Both the position numbers and the translations under genes were made by a program. A DNA stretch of 64,000 nt from Saccharothrix sp. HUAS TT1 (lineage in GTDB: Bacteria; Actinomycetota; Actinomycetes; Mycobacteriales; Pseudonocardiaceae): the NCBI RefSeq assembly GCF_040744945.1, contig NZ_CP160453.1, positions 5,952,001 to 6,016,000 of the forward strand, given 5' to 3'. Numbering within the stretch: position 1 is the first letter of the stretch; each line of letters begins with the position of its first letter. Below the pieces are notes generated by a model that saw only the letters and a list, made by a program, of their open reading frames with translations, made no database searches and was not told the origin of the DNA. Below are positions 54,328-61,726 of this stretch, in pieces.

Positions 54328-54341
54328 TGTAAGCGGTTACA
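54328..54341. promoter_or_regulatory. LacI-family operator TGTAAGCGGTTACA
   Basis: The 14-mer fits the LacI-family consensus TGnAAnCGnTTnCA at every fixed position. It lies 15 bp before the LacI-type gene, within the divergent promoter region shared with the sugar operon. It differs from the CebR box seen at the mannanase gene. Confidence 0.75.
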
Positions 54342-54355
54342 AAGAAAGGGGCGAG

Positions 54356-55390
54356 ATGCCAACGATCCGTGAGATCGCCCAGCTCTGCGGGGTGTCGGTG
54401 GCGACCGTTTCGCGCGTTTTCAACCAGCCGCTGACGGTGAGCAAGGAAAAGCGCGAAGTGGTCGAGCGGGTGGCCCGCGAGCTGGACTACCGGCCCAACG
54501 AGTCGGCGCGCGCGCTGGCCACCAAGCGGTCCGGGTTGATCGGCCTGGTGTGGGACACCGACCACCGCAGGCCGGGCTGGCGGCACCCGTACCTCCAGGA
54601 GCTGCTGATCGGGCTGAAGTCGGCGCTCAGCGCGCACGGTTACCACCTGCTGATGCTGGCCACGAGCGGGTCGGCGGCGCTGCGGGCGGTCGGCGCGTCG
54701 CTGGCCGACCCGGTGGCGTACGTGAACATGACCCGGCGGCACCACCTGGGCGGGCTGGTGCTCATCGACAGCGGGTCGGACGCGTCGGCGTTCGCCGCGT
54801 TCGCCCAGTCGGGCCTGCCGTGCGTGGCGGTGGACGTGGCCGTCGACGGGCCCCGGGCGACGTACGTGACCTCGGACAACGTCGGCGGCGCGGCGATGGC
54901 GGTGCGGCACCTGGTCGACGCGGGCCACCGGCGGGTCGCCACGATCACCGGGCCGCGGGCGAACCGGCCCGCGGCGGACCGGCTGGTCGGCTTCCGCGCG
55001 GCCATGACCGAAGCGGGGTTGGCGGTGCCCGACGGGTACGTGGTGGAGGGCGACTTCTACCGGCCCAGCGGGCAGGCGGCGATGCGGTCGCTGATCGCCC
55101 TGCCCGAACCGCCGACGGCCGTGTTCTGCGCCAGTGACGAGATGGCGGTGGGCGCGTTGCTGGCGGCCAGGCACGCGGGGCTGCGGGTGCCGGAGGACCT
55201 GGCCGTGGTCGGGTTCGACGACATCGAGCTGGCCGCGCTGGTCGACCCGCCGCTGACGACGTTGGCGCAGGACAAGGCGGGGATCGGGGTGGCGGCGGCG
55301 CGGGCCGTGCTGACCATGGTGCACGGCGGCGAGAAGCCGGCGCCCGCGTTCCTGCCGACGAAGCTGGTGGTGCGGGCCTCCAGCCGGTGA
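54356..55390 (+). CDS. LacI-family transcriptional regulator of the beta-glucoside operon
   Basis: A 344-residue repressor. The N-terminal HTH is IREIAQLCGVSVATVSRVFNQP and the hinge helix is SARALATKRSG. The periplasmic-binding-protein-like effector domain follows, with VVGFDDIELAALVDPPLTT near the end. ATG 54356 follows AAAGGGG. It is divergent from the transport operon and has a consensus operator 15 bp upstream of its start, so autoregulation and control of the operon are likely, relieved by an incoming sugar. Because its operator is not the CebR box, it may respond to a sugar other than cellobiose. Confidence 0.9.
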   Translation: MPTIREIAQLCGVSVATVSRVFNQPLTVSKEKREVVERVARELDYRPNESARALATKRSGLIGLVWDTDHRRPGWRHPYLQELLIGLKSALSAHGYHLLMLATSGSAALRAVGASLADPVAYVNMTRRHHLGGLVLIDSGSDASAFAAFAQSGLPCVAVDVAVDGPRATYVTSDNVGGAAMAVRHLVDAGHRRVATITGPRANRPAADRLVGFRAAMTEAGLAVPDGYVVEGDFYRPSGQAAMRSLIALPEPPTAVFCASDEMAVGALLAARHAGLRVPEDLAVVGFDDIELAALVDPPLTTLAQDKAGIGVAAARAVLTMVHGGEKPAPAFLPTKLVVRASSR

Positions 55391-55417
55391 GCGCGCCGGC
55401 GCCCGCCGGGTGGTGGG

Positions 55418-55454
55418 CCCCGCGGAGCCGGGCGCGCCGGCTCGCTCCGCGGGG
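55418..55454. terminator. Bidirectional terminator hairpin
   Basis: CCCCGCGGAG (55418-55427) pairs with CTCCGCGGGG (55445-55454); the loop can fold further. It lies 27 bp after the LacI-type gene and between convergent genes. Confidence 0.7.
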
Positions 55455-55519
55455 TCTCCCCGCACGCGCCCGGTCGGGTCACCGGGCGCCGCGCACGGCT
55501 CGCGCGCGCGTGGTCGGGC

Positions 55520-56689
55520 TCAGGGTCGGAAGACCGCGCGCACGCAGTCGTCCTCCTTGTCCTTGAACAACTGGTAGCCGCGTGCGCCCTCTTCCAGAGG
55601 CAGGACGTGGGTCGCGAGGTGGGTGGTCTTCAGCTCGCCCGAGGCCATCCGGTCGAGCAGCATCGGGATGTAGCGCTGCCCGTGCTGCTGGGCGCCGCGC
55701 AGGGTGAGGCCCTTGTTCATCACCGCGCCGAGCGGGAACTTGTCGACGATCCCGCTGAACACGCCGAGCACGAACACCGAACCGCCCTTGCGGCAGTTGT
55801 GGATCGCCTCGCGCACCGCGATCGGCCGGTCGGTCTCCAGCTTCAGCTTGCTCTTGACCTGGTCGTAGGCGTACTGCGGACCGTAGCTGTGCGCCTCGCA
55901 GCCGACCGCCTCGATGCACACGTCCGGACCGCGGCCACCGGTCATCTCGCGCAGCGCGGCGCCGATGTCGACGTGCTCGTAGTTGAGCGTCTCCAGACCG
56001 AAGACCTGCTCGGCCTGCCCCAGCCGGTAGTCGAAGCGGTCGATCACGACGACGCGCTCGGCGCCGAGCAACTGCGCCGAGCGGGCCGCCATCTGCCCGA
56101 CCGCGCCGCTGCCCCACACCGCGACGACATCGCCCGGCGCCACCCCGCCCAGGTCCGCGCCCATCCACCCGGTCGGCGCCGAGTCGGAGGCGAACACCGC
56201 GCTCAGGTCGTCCACCGCCTCCGGGATCGGGATGGCGTTGTAGTCGGCGAAGGGCACGCGCACGTACTCGGCGTGACTGCCCTTGAAGCCGCCCATCGCG
56301 TGCGAGTAGCCGAAGATCCCGCCGGGGTCCGCGCCCCACAGCGCCTGCGTGATGCCGGGGTTGGTGTTGGTGTTGTCGCACAGCGACCACAGGTCGTTGC
56401 GGCAGTACCAGCACCGCCCGCAGCCGATGAACGACGCCACGACGACCCGGTCGCCGACCTTGTGGCGGGTCACGTCGGGGCCGACCTCGACCACCTCGCC
56501 CATGAACTCGTGCCCGATCACGTCACCGGCCTGCATGAACGGGATGTGCCCGGTCAGCAGGTGCAGGTCCGAGCCGCACGCGGTGCTCAACCGCACCCTG
56601 AGGACGAGGTCGCCGTCGTTGAGGATCTTCGGGTCGGGCACGTCCTGCACCCGCACGTCGTTGACGCCCTCCCAGCACAAAGCCCTCAC
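55520..56689 (-). CDS. Zinc-dependent alcohol dehydrogenase (formaldehyde-dehydrogenase-like)
   Basis: A 389-residue medium-chain dehydrogenase. The catalytic zinc ligands are Cys38 (CGSDLH) and His60-Glu61 (GHE); the structural zinc site is Cys90, Cys93, Cys96 and Cys104. VWGSGAVGQMAARSA is the Rossmann motif. The long insertion between the halves resembles glutathione-independent formaldehyde-dehydrogenase-like enzymes. GTG 56689 overlaps the stop of the upstream gene by 4 nt (GTGA), so the two are coupled. Substrate not established. Confidence 0.85.
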   Translation of the reverse strand: MRALCWEGVNDVRVQDVPDPKILNDGDLVLRVRLSTACGSDLHLLTGHIPFMQAGDVIGHEFMGEVVEVGPDVTRHKVGDRVVVASFIGCGRCWYCRNDLWSLCDNTNTNPGITQALWGADPGGIFGYSHAMGGFKGSHAEYVRVPFADYNAIPIPEAVDDLSAVFASDSAPTGWMGADLGGVAPGDVVAVWGSGAVGQMAARSAQLLGAERVVVIDRFDYRLGQAEQVFGLETLNYEHVDIGAALREMTGGRGPDVCIEAVGCEAHSYGPQYAYDQVKSKLKLETDRPIAVREAIHNCRKGGSVFVLGVFSGIVDKFPLGAVMNKGLTLRGAQQHGQRYIPMLLDRMASGELKTTHLATHVLPLEEGARGYQLFKDKEDDCVRAVFRP

Positions 56690-57120
56690 AGCCGACCCTC
56701 TCCCATCGATTTGCCGATCACCGTCCGCAGCACCTTCCCCGCCGGTCCGGGGTGCGTGGACGGCGGTGTGTCCGGCCGGATGACCGTGCCGGTCTCCAGC
56801 AGCGACTTCGCCTTGCGCATCGCCGCGCGCAGGTCCTCGCGCGACACGTCGCCGCCCTCCTTCGGGCACGCCAGCAGCTCGGTGCCCCGGTCTCCCGGCG
56901 CGGGGCGGAACCGCACGTCGATCCCCGCCCGCAGCCGCTCCAGGGGCTCCGGCAACTGCGCCGGACCCGCCAACACGTCCAGCGGGCGGTCGACCGTCAC
57001 GGCCAGCCAGTGGTCCAACCGGTCGCGGTGCAGCTCGCGCCGACGTGACGTCATCCGCCGGCCGACCGCCACCGCCGCACCCACGCCTGTGACGGCGATG
57101 GCCTTCATGGCTCCGTTCAT
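56686..57120 (-). CDS. Conserved protein paired with the zinc dehydrogenase (SRPBCC-like)
   Basis: A 144-residue protein. A short hydrophobic N-terminus (AIAVTGVGAAVAVG) may anchor it. The core (VTVDRPLDVLAGPAQLPEPLERLRAGIDVRFRPAPGDRGTELLA) resembles truncated SRPBCC/cyclase-like proteins, and the tail has AMRKAKSLLETGTVI. Its stop overlaps the start of the dehydrogenase gene, which suggests that the two act together. Function unknown. ATG 57120 is used; ATG 57108 is in frame. Confidence 0.55.
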   Translation of the reverse strand: MNGAMKAIAVTGVGAAVAVGRRMTSRRRELHRDRLDHWLAVTVDRPLDVLAGPAQLPEPLERLRAGIDVRFRPAPGDRGTELLACPKEGGDVSREDLRAAMRKAKSLLETGTVIRPDTPPSTHPGPAGKVLRTVIGKSMGEGRL

Positions 57121-57238
57121 CGCTCTGCCTCTCGTGGTCGTGAAGCAAGCGGATACCCGCGAAGGGGCGGATGATCCGCGGTCCTCTCGGATTCCGGCGA
57201 GGCCGCCGGTCGACGCGGCGTGACTACGCCGGTCGGTC

Positions 57239-57463
57239 TCACTCGGGGTACACCACGACCAGGGCCAAGCCGACCACCGTCAGCAACGAGCACGCCACCA
57301 AGACGCGGGGACTCGCCCGCTGCCACGCGGCGATCCGCCGGGCATCGCGGCACGCGCGCGGCTCGGCCGCGGACAACCGGCACGCCAGCGCGAACACGCC
57401 CAGCCCGCCCAGCCACACCAGCCCGGTCCACGCCAGGACCGCGCCCAGCGCCCCGCCGGTCAC
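57239..57463 (-). CDS. Small two-helix membrane protein
   Basis: Seventy-four residues with hydrophobic segments at about 5-27 (LGAVLAWTGLVWLGGLGVFALAC) and 52-72 (PRVLVACSLLTVVGLALVVVY) joined by a basic loop. GTG 57463 overlaps the stop of the SARP gene by 4 nt, so it is translated with the regulator. No family recognised. Confidence 0.6.
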   Translation of the reverse strand: MTGGALGAVLAWTGLVWLGGLGVFALACRLSAAEPRACRDARRIAAWQRASPRVLVACSLLTVVGLALVVVYPE

Positions 57464-58185
57464 CGCCGCGCGCCCATCAGCGGCCCGACCAGCCGCCGGA
57501 TCTCCGGCGACGGCTCCAACCCCAGTTCGGTCCGCAACCGCACCCGGTAGCTCGTGTACTGCCGCACGGCCTGCGCGGGGTTGCCGTCGGCCAGGTGCAG
57601 CTCCACCAGCGTGCGGTGCGCGCTCTCGCGCAGCGGGTCGCTCTGCACGGCCGCCATCGCGGCCTGGTGCGCGCGGTGCCGGTCACCGGTCGACCGGAAC
57701 CGGTCGCTGAGCGCCTCCAGCGCGCGCAGCCGCGCCTGGTGCCACCAGTCCCGCTCGGCGAGCAGCCAGGCCTGGTCCCACCCCGGCAGCAGGTCGGCCT
57801 TGAGCGTGACGACGGCGTCCGGGTCGGGCACGTGGTCCGGCGCGGCCACCGTGGCCGCGAGCAGGCACGCGCGGCGGAAGTCGACTTCGACGTCCGGCAA
57901 CAGCCGCAGCATGTCGTCGGCCGACTCGACCAGCGGCCCGACCGGGGCCGCCAGTCGCCACAGCGTGGACCGCAGGCAGCCCGCCGCGCGGCGGGCCGTC
58001 GCATCCGGCCACAGCGCCGCCGCCACCACGGTCCGGCTGACCGGGGCCTCCCGCAGCGCCAGCAGGGCCAGCAGCCTGCGGGCCACCGGAATGACGTGCA
58101 CCTCGACCTGACCACGCGCCAGGGTGAACCCGTCCAGCAGGCGGATGGTCGATCGGGGCGCAAGTTGAGCGTGGGTGACTGTCAT
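57460..58185 (-). CDS. SARP/BTAD family transcriptional regulator
   Basis: A 241-residue regulator of the small SARP class. The N-terminal winged-helix DNA-binding domain spans about 15-105 (IRLLDGFTL, ALWPDATARRAAGCLRSTLWRL), and the bacterial transcriptional activator domain spans about 105-240 (LEALSDRFRSTGDRHRAHQAAMAAVQSDPLRESAHRTLVELHLADGNPAQAVRQYTSYRVRLRTELGLEPSPE). Such activators often switch on secondary metabolism, but no biosynthetic cluster is adjacent. ATG 58185 is chosen over TTG 58191. It is coupled to a small membrane protein and divergent from the manganese catalase gene. Confidence 0.85.
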   Translation of the reverse strand: MTVTHAQLAPRSTIRLLDGFTLARGQVEVHVIPVARRLLALLALREAPVSRTVVAAALWPDATARRAAGCLRSTLWRLAAPVGPLVESADDMLRLLPDVEVDFRRACLLAATVAAPDHVPDPDAVVTLKADLLPGWDQAWLLAERDWWHQARLRALEALSDRFRSTGDRHRAHQAAMAAVQSDPLRESAHRTLVELHLADGNPAQAVRQYTSYRVRLRTELGLEPSPEIRRLVGPLMGARR

Positions 58186-58381
58186 CGGCAACTACCCATC
58201 GACTTGCGGCATCCAGACCGCACGGGTGCCCTCGAATCGGCCCGGCACACCACTCCACCCATGATTTTTCGCGCTCTCACCAGCAACGGTGACGGGGCGG
58301 TGACGCCGCCGTGCCGCGATCGCGCCGCCGCGGTCATGCGCCGCTCCTAACGTCGGCGCCCTGAGCCACCGAGGAGGCGTG

Positions 58382-59242
58382 ATGTTCCTGCACACCAGCA
58401 AGTTGCAGTTCGAGGCGAAGCCCTCGCAGCCCGACGCGCTGTTCGCCCGCAAGCTCCAGGAGCTGATCGGCGGCGCGTACGGCGAGATGACCGTGACGAT
58501 GCAGTACCTGTTCCAGGGCTGGAACTGCCGCATGGAGGGCAAGTACAAGGACTTGATCATGGACGTGGCCACCGAGGAGATCGGCCACGTGGAGATGCTC
58601 GCGACGATGGTGGCCCGGCTCCTGGAAGGCGCGCCGTCCGGGGTGACCGCGAAGGCCGTGGAGGACCCGGTGATCGCCGCGGTGGTCGGCGGCATGGACG
58701 TGCAGCAGGCCATCGTCAGCGGCGGCGGGCCGACGCTGTCGGACAGCAACGGGGTGCCGTGGAACGGCCGGTACATCGTGGCCAGCGGCAACCTCATGGC
58801 CGACTTCCGAGCCAACGTCGCGGCCGAGGCGCAGGGCAGGCTGCAAACCGCGCGGCTCTACAACATGACCGACGACCCCGGCGTGCGCGACATGCTCAAG
58901 TTCAACCTCGCCCGCGACACCGCGCACCAGAACATGTGGCTGGCCGCCATCGAAGAGCTCCAAGAGGACGGCCTGGAGGGCCCGATCAGCCCGAGCGCGC
59001 TGTTCGACGAGGAGCACCAGGAGCACGCCGGCACCATCTGGCACAACTCCGACGGCACGTCGGGCCCCGAGGGCCGTTGGGCGTCCGGACCGACCCCGGA
59101 CGGCGCGCACGAGTTCTCCTACCTCATGGACGCGCAGCCGCTCGGCGGCAAGGCTTCTGCCCCGAAGCCGGACCCGCTGCTGTACGCGACCAGCCCGGCC
59201 AACCTGGGCCTGATCGAGCAGGCCATCCGCAAGCTCACCTGA
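58382..59242 (+). CDS. Manganese catalase
   Basis: A 286-residue ferritin-like four-helix protein. TEEIGH (64-69) gives the first manganese ligands, and the second helix pair carries EAQGRLQTARLYNMTDDPGVRDML and ARDTAHQNMW. It should disproportionate hydrogen peroxide with a dimanganese site in the cytosol. AGGAGG (58372-58377) precedes ATG 58382; GTG 58379 is too near the ribosome site. A terminator follows, then a manganese/iron transporter gene, which fits metal supply to this enzyme. Confidence 0.9.
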   Translation: MFLHTSKLQFEAKPSQPDALFARKLQELIGGAYGEMTVTMQYLFQGWNCRMEGKYKDLIMDVATEEIGHVEMLATMVARLLEGAPSGVTAKAVEDPVIAAVVGGMDVQQAIVSGGGPTLSDSNGVPWNGRYIVASGNLMADFRANVAAEAQGRLQTARLYNMTDDPGVRDMLKFNLARDTAHQNMWLAAIEELQEDGLEGPISPSALFDEEHQEHAGTIWHNSDGTSGPEGRWASGPTPDGAHEFSYLMDAQPLGGKASAPKPDPLLYATSPANLGLIEQAIRKLT

Positions 59243-59251
59243 TCACCCACC

Positions 59252-59282
59252 GTGGCGGTCACCCTGATCGGGTGACCGCCAC
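59252..59282. terminator. Terminator between Mn catalase and NRAMP genes
   Basis: A perfect 13-bp stem (59252-59264 with 59270-59282) and a 5-nt loop starts 10 nt after the catalase stop. It should reduce read-through into the transporter gene, which then needs its own promoter. Confidence 0.75.
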
Positions 59283-59305
59283 GAGAGCGCGGAAGGCACG
59301 GTGGA

Positions 59306-60538
59306 ATGGTCGGCATCTCGTTGAGCCCACCGGTGGTGGCGCGCCTGCGCTCGGCCGCCGTGGTGATGGGCCCGGCGTTCGTGGTCGCGGTCGCCTACGT
59401 CGACCCCGGCAACTTCGCCACCAACATGGCGGGTGGCGCCGCCCACGGGTACCTGCTGCTGTGGGTGATCGTCGGCGCGAGCGCGTTGGCGATGTTCATC
59501 CAGTACCAGTCGGCCAAGCTGGGCGTGGTGACCGGTCGGAACCTGCCGCAGCTCTGCCGGGAGCGCTACCCGCGACCGGTGACCGGCCTGCTGTGGGCTC
59601 AGGCCGAGCTGGTGGCGATGGCCACCGACCTGGCCGAGTTCGTCGGGGCCGCGGTGGCGCTGAACCTGCTGTTCGGGGTGCCGCTGCTGCCGGCCGCCCT
59701 GATCACCGCCGTGGTGTCGGCCGGCCTCCTGGCGCTGGCGCCGCTGCGCCGGCGGCGGTTCGAGTCGGTGATCGTCGGGCTGCTCGCGATCGTGCTCGGC
59801 GGGTTCCTCTACCAGGCCCTCCAGCTCGGGCCGCTGACCGGGGCGGCCGCCGGGCTGGTGCCGGGGTTCGCGGGCGTGGACAGCGTCCTGCTGGCCACCG
59901 GCATGCTGGGCGCGACGGTCATGCCGCACGTGATCTACCTGCACTCCGCGCTGACCCAGCACCACCACACCACCGACCCCGTCGCGCGACGCCGGACGCT
60001 GCGCGCGAGCCGCGTGGACATCGTCGTCGCCCTCGGCGTCGCCGGGCTGGTCAACGTGAGCATGCTGGTCGTGGCCGCGGGGGCGTTCCACGGCGGCGGC
60101 GCGCCCCGCGAGTCGCTGGAGGACATGCACACCGGACTGGGCGACCTGCTCGGCCAGGGCGCGGCGCTGGCGTTCGCGCTGGCGCTGCTGGCCTCGGGCC
60201 TGGCCGCGTCCAGCGTCGGCACCTACTCCGGCCAGGTCGTCATGGAGGGCTTCCTGCGCCGCCGCATCCCGCTGTCGCTGCGCAGGCTGCTGACCATGGC
60301 CCCGGCGCTGGTCGTGCTCGCGCTCGGCGTCGACCCGACCAAGGCGCTGGTGCTCAGCCAGGTGGTGCTGTCGTTCGGCATCCCCTTCGCCCTGGTCCCG
60401 CTGGTGCTGCTCGGCCGGCGGCGGGACGTCATGGGCAGCGCGGTGAACCGCCGGACCACCACGCTGGTGGGCGCGGCGGGCGCGGTCGTCATCTCCGCGC
60501 TCAACGTCTTCCTGCTGGTCCGCACGATCTGGGGATGA
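59306..60538 (+). CDS. mntH: NRAMP family Mn2+/Fe2+ transporter
   Basis: A 410-residue membrane protein with about 11 helices. The metal-binding DPGN motif is at 33-36 (YVDPGNFATN) and the second metal motif is in ATVMPHVIYLHS. Both are intact, so divalent metal import driven by protons is expected. It lies downstream of the manganese catalase gene after a terminator; manganese is the likely cargo. Confidence 0.9.
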   Translation: MVGISLSPPVVARLRSAAVVMGPAFVVAVAYVDPGNFATNMAGGAAHGYLLLWVIVGASALAMFIQYQSAKLGVVTGRNLPQLCRERYPRPVTGLLWAQAELVAMATDLAEFVGAAVALNLLFGVPLLPAALITAVVSAGLLALAPLRRRRFESVIVGLLAIVLGGFLYQALQLGPLTGAAAGLVPGFAGVDSVLLATGMLGATVMPHVIYLHSALTQHHHTTDPVARRRTLRASRVDIVVALGVAGLVNVSMLVVAAGAFHGGGAPRESLEDMHTGLGDLLGQGAALAFALALLASGLAASSVGTYSGQVVMEGFLRRRIPLSLRRLLTMAPALVVLALGVDPTKALVLSQVVLSFGIPFALVPLVLLGRRRDVMGSAVNRRTTTLVGAAGAVVISALNVFLLVRTIWG

Positions 60539-60543
60539 CCCGC

Positions 60544-61341
60544 CTACCCCGGCAGGGTGAACGAACGGCCCCGGTCCACGTAGGAGACCGCGACCGGCGG
60601 CCTGCGGCGCTCGACCTCGGCGGTGAAGTCCGACAGCGGCGACTTCATCACGCTGTAGTCGTCGAAGTGCACCGGCACGGCCTGGCGGGGGCGCAGCAGC
60701 TCCAGCAGGTCCACGCCCTGCTCGCCGTCCATCGTGAGCAGCACCCCGAGCACCTTGGTGCCACCCAGGTGCAGCACCGCGACGTCGATCGACGGGTACC
60801 GCTCCCGGATCTCGCCCAGGTCGTCGTGCACGAGCGTGTCACCGCTGATGTAGATGCGCAGCGGGGCGGCGGCGGGCGTGGCCCGGTACTCCACCATGCT
60901 GCCCATCACCGGCGGCAGCAACCGGGCGAGCCTGCCCCGCGCGTGCCGGCCGGGCAGCGACGTCACGGTCAGCGTCGCGCCGCCCTTCGCCAGGGTCAGG
61001 TCGGCCCACGTCGACAGCGCGACCGGCTCCCGGAACCCGCGCCGGCCCAGCCTGCGCGCCGCGTGCGGGGTGGTGAGGATCGGCAGGTCCCGGTCCAGCT
61101 CGCGGGAGGCCACCCGGTCGAAGTGGTCGCCGTGGAAGTGCGACAGCACGACCGCGTCCAGCGGCGGCAGCTCGCCGATCCCGATGGCCGGGTCCTTGCG
61201 GCGGCGTGCCAGGACGCCCTGCCCGATGTGCGTCCACTGCCCGCGGTGCAGGAAGTTGGGGTCGGTGAGCAGCGTGAACGGCCCCAACCGCAACACCGTG
61301 GTGGCGTTGCCGACGAAGAACAGCGAGTTCTGCCCGGTCAT
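60544..61341 (-). CDS. MBL-fold metal-dependent hydrolase (UlaG-like)
   Basis: A 265-residue metallo-beta-lactamase-fold protein. The metal motif is SHFHGDHFD, with further ligands in SGDT and PVHFDD. The overall pattern (VGNATTVLRLGPFTLLTDPNFLHRG) is that of the UlaG/PhnP-like lactonase or phosphodiesterase branch. Cytosolic. Its 3' end is 5 nt from the convergent mntH gene. Substrate unknown. Confidence 0.85.
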   Translation of the reverse strand: MTGQNSLFFVGNATTVLRLGPFTLLTDPNFLHRGQWTHIGQGVLARRRKDPAIGIGELPPLDAVVLSHFHGDHFDRVASRELDRDLPILTTPHAARRLGRRGFREPVALSTWADLTLAKGGATLTVTSLPGRHARGRLARLLPPVMGSMVEYRATPAAAPLRIYISGDTLVHDDLGEIRERYPSIDVAVLHLGGTKVLGVLLTMDGEQGVDLLELLRPRQAVPVHFDDYSVMKSPLSDFTAEVERRRPPVAVSYVDRGRSFTLPG

Positions 61342-61401
61342 GGCGACGGGATAGCCCGTCGAGACGGCTTGAACCGCGGGTCATCCGCTCAACCGCCGGG
61401 T

Positions 61402-61578
61402 TCAGCCGCGGAGGACGAGCAGCACACCGACCGCTCCGGCCACCGCCGGCGCCGCCATCAGCAGGATGAGGCACAGTCGTGCCGTCCGACCCCAGCTCGA
61501 CAGGACCTCGCTCACGACGTCCGAGGGTTCCTTGGCCGAGGCCGGCGGTGTGGTGTCGTCCAGGTGGTCCAGCCTCAC
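61402..61578 (-). CDS. Small single-pass membrane protein
   Basis: Fifty-eight residues from GTG 61578, with GGGAG 7 nt upstream. Residues 1-30 are polar (LDDTTPPASAKEPSDVVSEV) and 33-56 form a transmembrane helix (ARLCLILLMAAPAVAGAVGVLLVL). No family recognised. It is divergent from the HTH-coiled coil-GHKL-like gene, and the intervening 148 bp are full of dyads, so joint control is likely. Confidence 0.55.
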   Translation of the reverse strand: MRLDHLDDTTPPASAKEPSDVVSEVLSSWGRTARLCLILLMAAPAVAGAVGVLLVLRG

Positions 61579-61601
61579 GGTTACGCTCCCGTTCGATCGC
61601 T

Positions 61602-61615
61602 TGGTGTCGACACCA
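61602..61615. promoter_or_regulatory. Perfect 14-bp palindrome TGGTGTCGACACCA
   Basis: It lies 24 bp upstream of the small membrane-protein start in the divergent control region. Its sequence is unrelated to the GTTGTC half-sites beside it, so a second regulator may bind here. Confidence 0.5.
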
Positions 61616-61632
61616 GCTTCGGGATTCCGGCG

Positions 61633-61713
61633 GTTGTCGCCAATGCCACCGCGACGCGGCCGCAGGTCGACCGCGGACAAGTCAGGACAACGGGGTTGTC
61701 GCCGCGACAACCC
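61633..61713. promoter_or_regulatory. Array of GTTGTC/GACAAC half-sites
   Basis: Half-sites: GTTGTC (61633-61638), GACAA (61676-61680), GACAAC (61686-61691), GTTGTC (61695-61700) and GACAAC (61706-61711). The last two form GGGTTGTCGC-C-GCGACAACCC (61693-61713), a perfect 21-bp dyad just before the ATG at 61727. Candidate operator for the HTH of the following gene. Confidence 0.55.
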
Positions 61714-61726
61714 GGAACGGGGAGGC

